DNA from: Neofusicoccum parvum
Taxonomy: Eukaryota; Ascomycota; Dothideomycetes; Botryosphaeriales; Botryosphaeriaceae
DNA length: 64,000 nucleotides
Direction of reading: 5' to 3'
Assembly: GCA_020912385.1 (NCBI GenBank)
Contig: CP087212.1
Coordinates: forward strand, 2,294,001 to 2,358,000
Made by a program: the position numbers and the translations under genes
Notes under the pieces: model-generated
Databases searched by the model: none
What the model saw: only the letters and a program-made list of their open reading frames with translations
Told to the model about the DNA's origin: nothing
Part shown: positions 33,697 to 44,913 of the stretch, piece after piece
How positions within the stretch are numbered: the stretch's first letter is position 1
Layout: each line of letters starts with the position of its first letter

Positions 33697-33769
33697 GAGT
33701 TGAAGCATCCAACCGGATATTATTTTTCCGTGCGGATAGAATTCACCCATCCGGATGAAGTTTTCAATT
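33697..33769. repeat. Miniature inverted-repeat element, copy C
   Basis: About 73 bp. Left end GAGTTGAAGCATCCAACCGG; reverse complement of the right end AATTGAAAACTTCATCCGGATG. Both ends keep TTGAA and CCGGAT, so this is a shortened, diverged member of the family. Confidence 0.5.
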
Positions 33770-34075
33770 CCAATCAACGACCTTGATTGACGTCGCCATC
33801 TACCCCTTGCGATTCCGGAGCACTGATCGGGATGGAGTGAAGTTGCTTCGAATCAATTGGGGCATCTTGAACAGTGGACAATGTTGAAAGTAAGTAATTT
33901 GTTTATAAATAATTGCTTGCAGTACTTTTGAGGGTTCGGAGAGAAACATCAATCTGTCAATCCAAACACCGCCCAAATAACCAACACTTCACGACATTGA
34001 AGACAAAGCACCCCTCCGTCCGGCGTGCATGAAACATCTCCACGGCCCTCTCAATATAGAGCCCAGGAAACCCCT

Positions 34076-35297
34076 TTAAGCCGCCTTTGACCACCACGCT
34101 CCGGTCACCCCGGACTCCTTCCTCATCTGGACCTGCCTCTCCTGCTGCTGGTACTTCGCATACTCATCTGCCTTGTACTGGAATATGCTGCCATCGAAGA
34201 CGCGCCTGACATCTTCCTTGCGCATGACACCGTCATGAGGCCAGAGCAGAAGATACGTCGCGAACCCTGTTCGCACATCTGATCAGCATTCTCCCTCACA
34301 AACCACAACTTCAAGAAGGCGATCAGGAATCAGAGACGACAAAGCAAAAGCAAGCACTCACACTCCAGAAACGACGCAAAGATCCCAAACGCATCAAACA
34401 GCAACCTCTGCCCCCACCACGCCCACAGCAGATCCCACCAATCCAACCCCCCCTTCCTCCCCTCGTCGTACTTCTCGAAGAAGTCCTCGAAGTTCTGCGG
34501 GCGAAACCTCCCCTCGTTATCGAACGTCTGGCTGTCGCTCCCATGCTTGGCGCGATGCAGGCGGTCGACGCGGACGCGCAGCAGCGGGTCGGGCAGCCAG
34601 CCCTGCTGCGTCGGCCACGACAGGCCGGCGTGGATGAGCGCCGCGACGACGACGCACAGCGGGCGCGACCAGCCCCAGCGGCGGCAGCCGGCGTACGTGT
34701 CGCGCGGCCAGATGACGCCGTCGCCGTCGCCGTCCCAGTACGCGACGTGCTGCTGGAGGACCTAGGGGGGCGCGAGCAGATCGCGCGTCAGCAAAAAAAA
34801 AAAGGCTTGCCTCGATGGCCGGGCGTTTGGCGTGCTCTGCTCACCGTCTTGTCCTGGTGCTCCCGCACCCACCCCCCCTCCACCGTCCCGTTCGGCGCCT
34901 CCCGGCTCGCCGCCTGCGTCGCCCGCGCCGTGCCCGGGTCGAGCAGCGCGTCGCCCTCGCCCGGCACGTACGGCGCGCGCAGCACCGTCCACGGCGCCGC
35001 CGCGATGCCGGTGGCGTACGGCTTGCCGGCCGGGACGCTGTTGACGGTGGAGTTCCCGATCAGGTCGTAGCCGTGCTGCTGGAGGCGCTCTTTGTCGTCG
35101 TCGAAGGTGCTGTGGGGAGGGGAGGGGATGTCTTCCGGGCCGATGGCGTGGTGCGCGATGGCGGCATAGGAGGTTGGGGAGGCGGTGTTGACGTGCGAGG
35201 TAGGAAGGGAGTCGGAGGAGTGGGAGGGTAGGGTTTTACCGTTAGTGGACCCCGCCGAGGCGGAGCGGTGTTGTTGGGTTTGGGATTTCTTGGGCAT
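34076..35297 (-). CDS. Caleosin-family protein (putative peroxygenase) with long N-terminal extension
   Basis: Three exons (35297-34845, 34761-34362, 34266-34076), introns 83 and 95 bp, give 347 residues. The caleosin core starts at residue 152 with VLQQHVAYW and one EF-hand loop DGDGDGVIWPRD (D161, D163, D165, I168). H156 in QQHVAYW corresponds to a conserved histidine linked to haem in plant and fungal peroxygenases. A hydrophobic middle segment (about 185-205, LCVVVAALIHAGLSW) would insert in a lipid-droplet or ER monolayer. The first 150 residues are Ser/Pro-rich, longer than in typical 200-260 residue caleosins. Splice sites are GT-AG; intron 1 contains an A11 tract. Fungal caleosins act in lipid droplet biology and oxylipin formation. 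Confidence 0.88.
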
Positions 35298-36270
35298 GGT
35301 TGTGGTAGGTGGAGGGGAAGTTTGTGTGTGGGGATGTGAAAGGATGGATGGATTGATGAGATTGTGGTCTGGGGAAATGGAAGTTGGCGAAAGGGAAGGG
35401 TTTACGGAGGATGATATTGAGGAGAGGGGGGCCCTTGTTGGATGGGAAGGCTGTTGATAATTAATCTCTTCCTGTTCGCTAGAGGCATGGAAGTGATAAT
35501 ATCGTCATCATTCTCGTTGAGCTTATGGTCTGAGCGCACTGGCTCGCTGGCATGTGAATGGCGATCGTTGATGACCGACATGGATCGCGCCGTTCCGGCC
35601 GGCTCAGCGAGCCAACGAGCTGCGAGGGATTCATCATCGGTCCCTGGATTCCATCTTCTTATCATTTTTACTGGAACCCGTCAGTGAGGGGATATCGTGC
35701 AGGATTGTGAGGGCAGATTGGAAGACACCCATTGTTTACGTTAATCGAGAGACTCAAATCAGACAGCAGAAGCAGAGGTGCATTTTTGGAGCTCAATCGC
35801 ATATTCCCTGGCAGCAGATGGAGCTCAAAGCTAGCATGAACACCAGTCGTTGTTGGATTCTCGGATATATTGCCGTAGCGAATCATATCTGAATGGTTCG
35901 TCCTGAGGAGAACTAAGATAAGCATGCCAGGGAAACTGGCTGCATGTGAAAAAGACTCGTAGCTCATCATAGCTGTCTGTAATGGGTAAGGACCGTCTTC
36001 GGCTATCTACATTACTGGGTATATTTAAAGGTCGTATGGCCAAGTCGTCATCGTGCCCCGTGAAAAAAGGAAAAAAAAAAAAAAAAACAGTAGAGCCGGT
36101 ATTTCTCGAACCTCCGCCTGGGATGTGAACGTCTGTACATTCTTTTCGGAACCGGCTGCCGTTGAAGCTCCCCCGATCCATCTACGATATCGCCAGAGAT
36201 GCAGCCGCTTGCATCGCAAAATTCCACCAGCGCCGGTACTCGATTTTGTCCCGAAAGAAAGAAAGCCGCC
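35298..36270. other. Intergenic
   Basis: About 970 bp with no supported gene. An A17 tract lies at 36071-36087. Confidence 0.45.
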
Positions 36271-36950
36271 TTAGACGTAATATCTGCGGGAGCTGTGGTG
36301 GGAGCGGCGTGGGCTGCTCGAGTAGCCGTAGTCCCGGCTGCGGGGGCGGTGGCTGTGGCGAGAGACGTGCGTGGTGCGCTTCACAACGACCCGATCTTCG
36401 CGGTGGTGGCGGTGGACCAAAAGAGCGAGGAGCTGGGCGACAAAGTCAGCACGTTGCGCATCGATTGCGACTGGGAGACACTTACGAAGGTGACGAAGAA
36501 AAAGATGCAGTTCATGATGCCGAATGCGAAGCACGCCTTGAGCATGGCGCAGGTCTTGTTTGCGTGCAGCGAATACTGGCTGTTGACCTGGATGCCGAAG
36601 TAGCCGACCACGCCGAGGGTGGCATAGTAGGGATCGTTGTCAAAGCGGACGCAGTTGGCGCTGGCAATGCCGCGCAGCTCGTAGACGGCGGCAATGAAGA
36701 GGCCGACGAAGCCCAGGTCAACGACGGCGACAAAGAGCGCAGAGTGGCGGGCGCGCGCATACGAGACCAGCGTTGCGATGGCCCAAGCTGCACCGAGCAC
36801 CGATGCGATGAACAGGATCAGGATGAAGTCCGGAGTGAGGGCATTCTGCGAGACGTAGCCATGGACGAACCAGGCCAGCATGCCCAGGGTTGGGATGAGG
36901 GTGAGGATCTGGAAGATCCGGAAGGTGATGAACAAGAAACCGGAGATCAT
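36271..36950 (-). CDS. MARVEL-domain membrane protein
   Basis: Two exons (36950-36486, 36432-36271), intron 53 bp, give 208 residues. Four transmembrane helices are evident in the first exon (about residues 5-28, 42-65, 72-92 and 128-157), with a short hydrophilic loop between the third and fourth carrying two cysteines, the layout of fungal MARVEL proteins (Nce102-like superfamily). The second exon adds a basic, Arg/His/Ser/Tyr-rich cytoplasmic tail ending SSRRYYV. Such proteins usually sit in plasma-membrane domains; the specific role is unknown. The splice continues MNCIFFFVTF into LLALLVHRHH, lengthening the last helix. Confidence 0.88.
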
Positions 36951-37077
36951 GGCGGCGGCGGGCGATCAGCGATCAACAGGCGAGGTGGGGTCGGCGCAAG
37001 GTGACGAGTCTGAGTCGGGGTGAGACGGAGGACCGCAGCAAACGACGCAAGGCAAACGGGCGGCTTGGATTGTTGTG

Positions 37078-37083
37078 TTTATA
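37078..37083 (-). promoter_or_regulatory. TATA box of MARVEL gene
   Basis: TATAAA on the minus strand (within CATATAAACAC), about 128 bp before the ATG at 36950. Confidence 0.55.
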
Positions 37084-37189
37084 TGCTCAATGCATGGGCC
37101 GATGATCGGGCTGCAGCGTGCTGGCAGGAGGAGGGATGGACCTGGCGGGAGCCTCGTGCGGGCGCGTTGGCAAGCTGTAGTCAGAAGCA

Positions 37190-37226
37190 CGGGCGGCAGA
37201 CGGGCAGACGGGCAGACGGGCAGAGG
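37190..37226. repeat. 8-bp tandem repeat
   Basis: Four near-perfect copies of CGGGCAGA (first copy CGGGCGGCAGA) in the divergent promoter region of the MARVEL gene. Confidence 0.7.
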
Positions 37227-38961
37227 ACGAGGGACGAGGGAAGAGCTTTGTATTCTGCAGGTTCGGTGACGTAGCACTAATAAGAGGCCGCCAGCAGCAC
37301 GAAGACCAAGATTTTGCGCCGGAGGCTGCAGGCCGCGCGAGGTGGGTGGGCGGGAAGCAGAAGGCTGGGGAGGAGGCTGGCGAACAGCTGGCGGCGGGAC
37401 GGGAAGCGACGCTGCGCGAGCGTTGAGTGGGCCGCTGCGCTGCGGGGAGGCCCAGCGCTCACCACCGCTGCTTTTTCCCGGCGCTGCGGGCGCCGCAAGT
37501 CATGGCCCGATCGCAGGGCCGTCTGGGCAGGTCCAGCTCGCCTGAGGCCTGGAGAGTGCCGCGCGACTCACCTGCCGTCCCGTCGCATCGCACAGCGCCC
37601 AAAGCTGCCTGGACGCGCTGAAACAGGGCGGCACGCGTCGCGCCGCCGTCACCCGAGGCGACATGGACGCGCGACGAAACGGAGGAGCCGGCGGGGCGCG
37701 CTGCAATCACCACAATCTGCGCGCGACGGGGCACCGCGCGCTGTTATATGAACGCCACTGGGTTGCTGCTAAACGACCCGCGGCGGCGCAGGCCGGGCGT
37801 CTCCGAGCAACGGGCGCGGCGTGCTAGAAGCCGCCTGGAAGACTGCGGCGTCCGGCAGATGCCCCTTTCGTGGCAGGCTGCCGGGCGCCGGCGGACGCGA
37901 GAGCACGACACCATGCCCGACCGGGGAGCTGTCTTATCGCGGCCACTCAGCGCGCGCGACCCGTGGCCCAGCGCGCCCAGCAACCCAACACCCAGCGCCC
38001 GCCGACCCAGCGTTACTTTGCCGCGACTCGGCTCGGCGCATGGATGCGCCTGTGCCTGGACTGCGCCGCATGGCCGGCCTGCGTCTTCCGCTTTATCACA
38101 CCCGCCCGTATATTGGCCCAAAGCATGGGTCTGCTTTGGTGGAACGTCGACCTGCGAAATCCAGCGCCACGCAAGGGCGCGCCGGGCTCATATACCCTTC
38201 GCTCACGCGCTCCGCCGCCAGCTCTTCTGCTCAAGTCGATCGCCGTCCGTCTTTCCTCTTCGCTCCCCAATCGCTTCCTGATCGCCCGCCGGCCCTGAGT
38301 TCCCCGGATTGTTTCAGCCTTGCACTGCTAGTCAGGCCTCTCGCTGCCCTCCGCCCAGCCGTCTGTGTCCCGATCTGGGCCGCCGCGACTCGCCCGTCCC
38401 ATTTTAACCTCTGCCCAGCAGTCTCCAGCAATAAGAGAGAGATTGCCCGTCGTTCTCTCACGCGCTGCTCGTCCGGTCAGCCTGTACGCGTTGCCCTCGC
38501 TTCTGGCCCCACGCCGAGCCAGCCACTGCTCCTGCGCGCTGCGCGATTATTGCATATGCCAGCCTGACCATTGGCCTCCGTCCTGCCGGGAAACAGATTG
38601 ATTCTGCCTCTTTCTCGGCCCCCAGAAACATGCACGCCGCGCTATTTGGATCTTCGACACTAGTTCTTGGCCACTGAAAACACATGTGATCTGCCCCCGG
38701 ATCCCAGAGTCTAAACATCGCCTTTCATTCTCTGTTTCCATATTCAGCCCGTCCAGCCAATGCGTCTTCGTCTTGGCTCCACTAAAGATCTCCGCTTGAA
38801 CTGATAAGCCTACGCCACTGTCAGCAGACCCAGCGCCGTTGAGCCTCCTTCAGCCCTTATCTTTCCCGACTTCGCTGCTCCTTGCTGGCCTCTTCGCACC
38901 TGTTCTTGCGGCTCGGAGTGGGAGGTTGATTCAGGGGTGACAACTGAAACCATCGTCGGCC

Positions 38962-41900
38962 ATGTCGGGAAGAGGCGCCACGAGCCGGAAGGCTATCAAG
39001 AAAAACATTGAGAAAACGGAGAAGAAAAAGGAGGCGAAGGACTTTGCGGATGAGCTAGCCAGACCCCCCTCGGAATCCGGCTGGAACCTTCCGATCCGTG
39101 GAGCATCGTCAAACCGGCGAGGATCCTTTACCGCGAGCATCAGTACGCACAGCTCCGACAAGTCCAAGGGAAGCGACAAGGCCAGGGCTGCCACTCCAGG
39201 CCTTTTCGGCTCCGACCCCAAAGACCCAAAAAGATATGCCGTAAAAGGGAAGGACACGGTCGCTCCCAGAGGCCGTGGCGGCGGCGTCCCACCGAAGACC
39301 GCGCAATCTACGGTCGAGACGCACCACTCTAACACCAGCTATGAATCGGATCCGACATCTCCAAGGGGTGTGCCACCGCAGCTATCGGCAAAAGAGAAGA
39401 GCTGGGCAAACATGAAGGTTTGGCAAGGAAACGGCCAGCCCACTCGACGGTGGAAAGGATTCGAGCACGTTAGTGGACTGTTCATTCACTGGAAGCTGGC
39501 GTAAACTAATGTGTATAGGATACTGACATGCACATGCCTTCCGGAGACTGTTTGGTGTATTTTAGCGAAGACAACAACAGCCACAACGAACCGCGCCCGA
39601 TGCTGCGCGTGCACGTGGACAAGCTCCAAGAAGCGCGGTCATCTTTCCTCAGCAACCTCGTCATGTACGGCGAAATTGAGCAGGAAGACTACTCTCCGCC
39701 GCCAAGCGTGGCCGGTTCCGCCAGTTCTCCGCCTGCGTATCCCCTCACCACCTCCAATCTAGGCTATCTTGATGAGGACACAATTTCATCTGCAAGAGAT
39801 CCCTCAGATCGTGGTATGATGTCACCCACCCGGCAGATGGCTCCTCAATCAGTGCGATCCTCCGAGAGCGCCTACGGAGGCAATCATCTGCTTCGAAATC
39901 CCCGTCTTTCAGCATTCCCCACACCACCTCGTTCACGGACTCAAAGTGACGTTGCATCTTCAGCAGATTTGAGCAACCAGGAAGTCGAAGTGACGCACGA
40001 AATCTGGTTTCCGGCGCCATCATACATCAAAACGCCTCATGCGCAACGGCGACACCATCTCGCGACCAGGAATTTTCTCGCCCTGTTGTACAACAAGCCC
40101 ATCGTGGGAACTGACCTGTTCGAAATGCTCTCAGAGCTTCAAATGGTCATGGACATCATGTATGAGCTGAACGAGCCCAACCGACGCCCGAACACGGCTG
40201 CTATCATTGTCGACTACATTGTTGGCAGGCGGCTCGACGACGTAAGGGGAAGCCTGACCAATGCGCTCAGCTTGCTCGCGTGGAGTGAGAAGCTCGACGT
40301 CGGTTGGGATCAGGGGTACCTCGAGTCGTTTGTTCACGCGGTAGGGATGTTGACTCGGCAATCCTTCGACCGCCCGGAGTTTAAGAGACTCTCGCCCGTG
40401 ACACGGCACAACCTCGAGAAGGCCTATAATGGGATGCAGATTAAGATACTGAACGCGGAGGAGAAGCTCAGCTCGTTCTCGTTCCCCGAACTCTGGCATT
40501 TACCCAACGTTGTTGCTGATAGCCCAGCCTTCAGAGCATCGGAAGCCTTCCGAGACTGGCTTAAGCGATACTTTGCCAGCACCTACGAGCAATGGCCGGC
40601 AAAGGTCAACCAACACGGCCACTGGGTCACGAGAGAACTTGTTCACCAGCTCCAGTGGGATTTCGGCGCAATCTACGACGTACTCGTCAACCGCGATATC
40701 ATCTGGACGGACAACGAGGCTCGGCATACGCGCAAGTGGGAGATGGCGAGCAAGACAGCGATGACAGATATCTTCTCGCCCGATCTGCCAGGCATGCCTA
40801 TAACAGACATGCTTATAAGCTTCGACAACCAACATGCCTACCTCCACATCCCGCACCCGTACCCGCTCCTCCCCCGCCGCGTCTCATCACTGACCGCCGC
40901 CCCGACGAAGAAGAAGACCTTGTTCGGAATTGGCAAGAAAGACAAAAAGACTGCATCTCCGCGAGACCCTTCGGAGCACATGAAGATTTCACTAGCGTTC
41001 GGCGACGCCACTAACATCAATAAACTTGGCATGATGCTGGAAGGTAAGCTTTCCGTTCCCCTTTTCCCCGAACCCGACATCTTGGCACCCAACCTTAAAC
41101 CTTAGTCGTACCCCTGCCCCAACCTATGGTCTCAATATCGATGTGACGAAAGTGATACATAACTAATTCAGCCTCCCGTCTTATCAGCCAACGACCTGCG
41201 CGACGAGTTCCTCGAGTACGAAAAGGCCGTGGCGGCGGACCTACGCGACGTGCCGGCGGCGGACGCGCGGCTGGGGCGGTGGCTGCTGCTGTACGGGATA
41301 CTGCAGGTGCTGTCGACGCTGTCGGTCGACACGGAGGGCATCAAGTACAAGTCGGACGTGTCGTACTTCCTGTCGCCGTCGCTGGAGAACTGCCCGCCGT
41401 GGCCGCCGTCGCGGTCGCTCACGGGCATGCGCCGCGTGCCGTCGGCCGTGGCCGTGCGCGAGGCCTCCCAGCGCCAGAGCCACTGCTGGCTCGCGCCGCT
41501 CCGCTGGGACGGCGGGCTCGACGCCGCCGTCGAGCTCAACGCCGGCGGCGAGGTCCCGCTCGTCGTCACCTCGCCGCCAGGCGGCCACCACCCTAGCGAG
41601 ACCGCAGACACCGGAGACAATCGCTTCCCGCCCCGCTCCGAGTCGCGCATCTCGGAGCTGGACGGCCGCCTGCTCAACGAGCGCGACCGCAAGGTCCGCA
41701 TGCACCAGTTCGAGCAGAAGCTCCTGGCCCAGCGCCGCGAGTACGACGAGTACGAGCAGCGCTACGGCGGCCTGCGCGGCTTGAACCTCGACCGCGACGA
41801 CGGCGCCCGCCCGTCCTCGCGCCGTGGCGGCGGCGGCGGCGAGAAGGACTGGGATGTCCCGTCCGGCGGCAGGGGCAGGGATCGGAAGGAGAGCTTCTCG

Positions 41901-42077
41901 CGGCCGGACGTGCCGCTCAGGAGCCCGCTGCGCAGCCCGCCGAGGAGCGGAGGGGGTGCCGGCGCGTTGGGGAGGGAGAAGGAGCTGCCGAGGCGGATGA
42001 TGGAGTATTTCGTCGAGGACGATGTGGATGGGGAGGGGCAGAGGGAGGGGGAGATGCTGCCGGGGTATGCGCGGTGA
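38962..42077 (+). CDS. Large fungal-specific protein, DUF8004-like
   Basis: Three exons (38962-39468, 39519-41043, 41188-42077), introns 50 and 144 bp, give 973 residues. The first 150 are basic and disordered. A conserved-looking core begins at DTDMHMPSGDCLVYFSEDN and runs through PSYIKTPHAQRRHHLATRNFLALLYNKPIVG, a helical region with VDYIVGRRLDDVRGSLTNALSLL, WPAKVNQHGHWVTRELVHQL and the block HAYLHIPHPYPLLPRR, ending with RLGRWLLLYGILQVLSTL. This resembles fungal proteins assigned to DUF8004 (from memory; not checked). No catalytic motif or membrane segment. The C-terminal 120 residues are Arg/Gly/Ser-rich. Function unknown. A five-base GTGAG/GCGAG repeat starts at the stop codon. Confidence 0.85.
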
Positions 42078-42101
42078 GGTGAGGTGAGGCGAGGCGAGGC
42101 T
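42074..42101. repeat. Five-base tandem repeat at the stop codon
   Basis: GTGAG repeated three times then GCGAG twice, starting at the last base before the TGA of the DUF8004-like gene. Confidence 0.6.
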
Positions 42102-42448
42102 GGCTGGACGCTCGTTTTTTCTTTGGCTTTCTGGCATGCAGTTGGGGTGGATGGCGCTTTGTGTATGAGGTTATCGTAATACCCGTCTGTGTCTGAGAGA
42201 GATGAGGTCAGAGAGTGAGTGTGTTGATGATGTTTGCGTGTTACGGCCGCGGTTGCTTTCTTTTTGGTCTCCTCCGTTGCATTTCGATGGCTGGGGGTTA
42301 TAGGGTCTTATTCTTTGGTTGTTTCTTCGATGGGTCAGGAATATTGGGGGATACGCAGGTCTAGAAAAGTTTCTGTTCCTTTCTGCAGAATGTGAGCCTT
42401 TACTATCGGGTACACGGTTGGTTCGTAGGGTGATGTTGCAAACATGCC

Positions 42449-42544
42449 ATGGGGAGTTGAAGCGTTCATCTACATGAAGGTTGTACACTGTTTCGACAGT
42501 CCAGATGGCTGCTCGTTCATAATGGCTTGAACGGCTCAACTACG
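42449..42544. repeat. Miniature inverted-repeat element, copy D
   Basis: About 96 bp. Left end ATGGGGAGTTGAAGCGTTCA; reverse complement of the right end ACGTAGTTGAGCCGTTCAAG. Size and end sequence place it with copies A and B, but its middle differs. Confidence 0.55.
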
Positions 42545-43479
42545 TTCCGTGACCCGGGCAGAAGCACAAAAACCCACTCGCTGAACATGCACAGTACGCA
42601 GTACAGCTTGATCTGATAAAAGCTTCAGGGGCGAATCCGAGCGGAGGGCGCACTCGGCCCGAATCTTTGCCCACTCGCAGCTCGACCACGACGACTGTTG
42701 TTGTTCCCAGGTTGTCTGACCTGGTCGTAGCGCCATTTCGGCGTTCGCGGTGTTTCTCTTCCGAGTTAGCCGGTCCAATACTGACGACGCAGGTGAAGTC
42801 CACGAAGAAATAGGCGTCCAGCATGCCCGTTTAGGAAGCAAAGCTTTCTGGGCCTTTGCTTGGTGGGATCGGCATCGGGCCCGCGAGCTCTCCAGATCGT
42901 CCCGAGCCGTGAGACCCGATCGGTGGTCAGGACATACAACTGGCGGAAGATGCGGAAAGCTCGTGTTTGACCGGTGCGGCATAGGTTGTTGACGTACATA
43001 CAACCAGCCTTGTAGGGACTGTGCTCTTGCCACCTAATCGGGCAAGCCGTGTGGGTTTAGAGGAGAGATTTTGGTGTGGGCTACAACGTGATTGCTGTGA
43101 GGGCACTGTCTCGAACTCGTCCCGCTGCTGGTACAGAGTCCTCGCTGTCCTCCTGGCTGCCGAAATGTGTAGAGATTCGTAGCAGCAACTGCCAGAAAAC
43201 TCGTGTTTCGGTTTTGAGTCAAAGCTCCTACAACAACTACGTGTATAGACCCACTCGGCGATCTCGGAACGGCTGGGAGACTCTAGAACTCTGCGGTGAG
43301 AATAAGGGTTGCCTGTCCAATGCGCGAGACCTTAGGGGAGCAGCGGCAACGTGGTACGTCCTCTCGCAAATTTGAAACTACTCATGATGGTGGAGCCCGA
43401 ATGAGACATTGATTCAATCGACGGGGGAATACTGGTCCGCTACAACTGAAGCAAAGGAAAGTACGACCTGACAGTCCAG
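42545..43479. other. Intergenic
   Basis: About 930 bp without a supported gene; promoter side of the small secreted protein gene. Confidence 0.45.
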
Positions 43480-43487
43480 TATAAAAG
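43480..43487 (+). promoter_or_regulatory. TATA box of small secreted protein 2
   Basis: TATAAAAG about 115 bp before the ATG at 43601, a strong match that suggests a highly inducible gene. Confidence 0.65.
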
Positions 43488-43600
43488 GGATGAAGGTTCG
43501 TCACGGTTGGCAATCTTCATCAACATCAAACATCTTCACTCCTAATCCCAGACACACAACAGTACTCGGCTCTCTTCGCCAAAACCAACACTCAATCAAC

Positions 43601-44104
43601 ATGCGTTTCTTCGTTGCCATCTCCGTCGCCGCCACGGCCCTCTTCTCGTAAGGAAAAATCATTGAGCCGGTGGCTACTCCCCTTGGATTCGAATGGCAGC
43701 TGATTGTAACAAAAGTACCGGCCTTGCCGCCTCGCACGCTAAGTGTGCCTGCCAGATTGCCTCTGACCGCGGAACCAACGATGCCGCTACTGCTGGCATG
43801 TGCTCCTACGTCGGCGGTGTTATGAGTAAGTCCAACGTGGCGTTCGAAAAGCAAGTTGCCACGTGGTCGCTGACTTCTATCCTAGCGGACAACACCATCA
43901 CTACGGGCGTTCTTTACCCCGGCAAATACGTGAGTGTCTCCCCACCTAACGGTGATTGCATATTCGATCACGCTTGGATGCTGACACCAAAGCGAACAGT
44001 GCCAGGGCATTGGCGGCCACGAGCTCGGCGGTGACGCTGTCTACGAGGCTTGCCGTAGCCAGAAGTGCGGTGATACCTACTGCCAGGACTCCACTTGCGT
44101 CTAA
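43601..44104 (+). CDS. Small secreted cysteine-rich protein 2 (effector-like)
   Basis: Four exons (43601-43647, 43716-43825, 43886-43929, 44000-44104), introns 68, 60 and 70 bp, give only 101 residues. Signal peptide MRFFVAISVAATALFS, probably cut near GLAASHA. The mature chain of about 80 residues has eight cysteines (KCAC, GMC, YC, AC, KC, YC, TC), enough for four disulfides, with Gly/Asp-rich loops. No enzyme motif. Size, cysteine content, multiple tiny exons and a strong TATA box are typical of fungal apoplastic effectors or defence peptides, but the role is unproven. The first acceptor (AACAAAAG) is chosen because the closer CAG gives an immediate stop. I do not recognise a named family. 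Confidence 0.75.
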
Positions 44105-44913
44105 GGGATTAGAGAACTCATTACAGAAGAAGGGTGAATGGAGATGGAGCTTTTTCTATTTCTTTTCGAGTCTCTGCATTGCCGGCTTTATAGTGCAGAG
44201 GTCTCATGCGCATTAGTCTTCTAATATAATCAGCATCCTCGTTTAGAGGGACAATTCCTTCCAACCGTGACGTCCGCTGCCTTTTGACTGTTCTGCTAAG
44301 AAGAATATCCGAAATAGGAAATGTAAAGAAAAGACAAAAAAAGACCGGCCCATTGGCTTCGAACGAAGGACCAGTGGTGGCGGAAAAACTGGCCTACAAG
44401 TAGGTTCGTTTATTCCTAAATGCCCATCGTGATGGACACACCCTTAGGATTTCTACACCTCTGTCGTAGACAGTGAGATCGACTCGTTGTATCATTGCAC
44501 CTGCTGGACAATCAGTTGCATAGAGACTCGTGGATTTGATCTATATATCCATCGAACTATTTGCCCGCCACCTTGCCGCGGCTTTCACTCTCACGTAAAT
44601 CATGCGCCGACGCGCCGCTCGCTCTCTCTTCCTTGTCATCCGCACATCCTAATGTAACAGTATTGCTCTCAGGCTCGCCACCCTCCTATGTTAATCATAT
44701 CAGCCTCGAAACTTCGACCTTGACATACCGTAATGGCTAGGTATGTGGCACCTTTTCGACACTGTCTGTCCGAACATGGGAACAAAGTCACGAAAGACTC
44801 GTCACTTCACGCCGTAGCGTGACTGTCGTGCCTCAACGATTGGAGCAGAGTCGCATTAGGAGATGAAGCGCGAGTTAAGACGATTACTATATTGCTTTAT
44901 ACCACTGCCTTTA
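44105..44913. other. Intergenic (convergent 3' regions)
   Basis: About 800 bp, moderately AT-rich, no coding frame recognised. Confidence 0.5.

Larger units (their letters stand above)
36951..38961. other. Intergenic (divergent promoter region)
   Basis: 2.0 kb between the divergent MARVEL and DUF8004-like genes, GC-rich in its middle, with long but arginine-rich low-complexity frames on both strands that I do not accept as genes. Contains the TATA box at 37078 and the tandem repeat at 37190. Confidence 0.5.

Noticed and set aside
36951..38961. Several 130-250 residue frames on both strands
   Set aside because: All are Arg/Ala/Pro-rich, overlap each other in several frames, and lack any motif; GC-rich non-coding sequence.
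41241..42137. 298-residue minus-strand open frame
   Set aside because: Antisense to the third exon of the DUF8004-like gene; low complexity.
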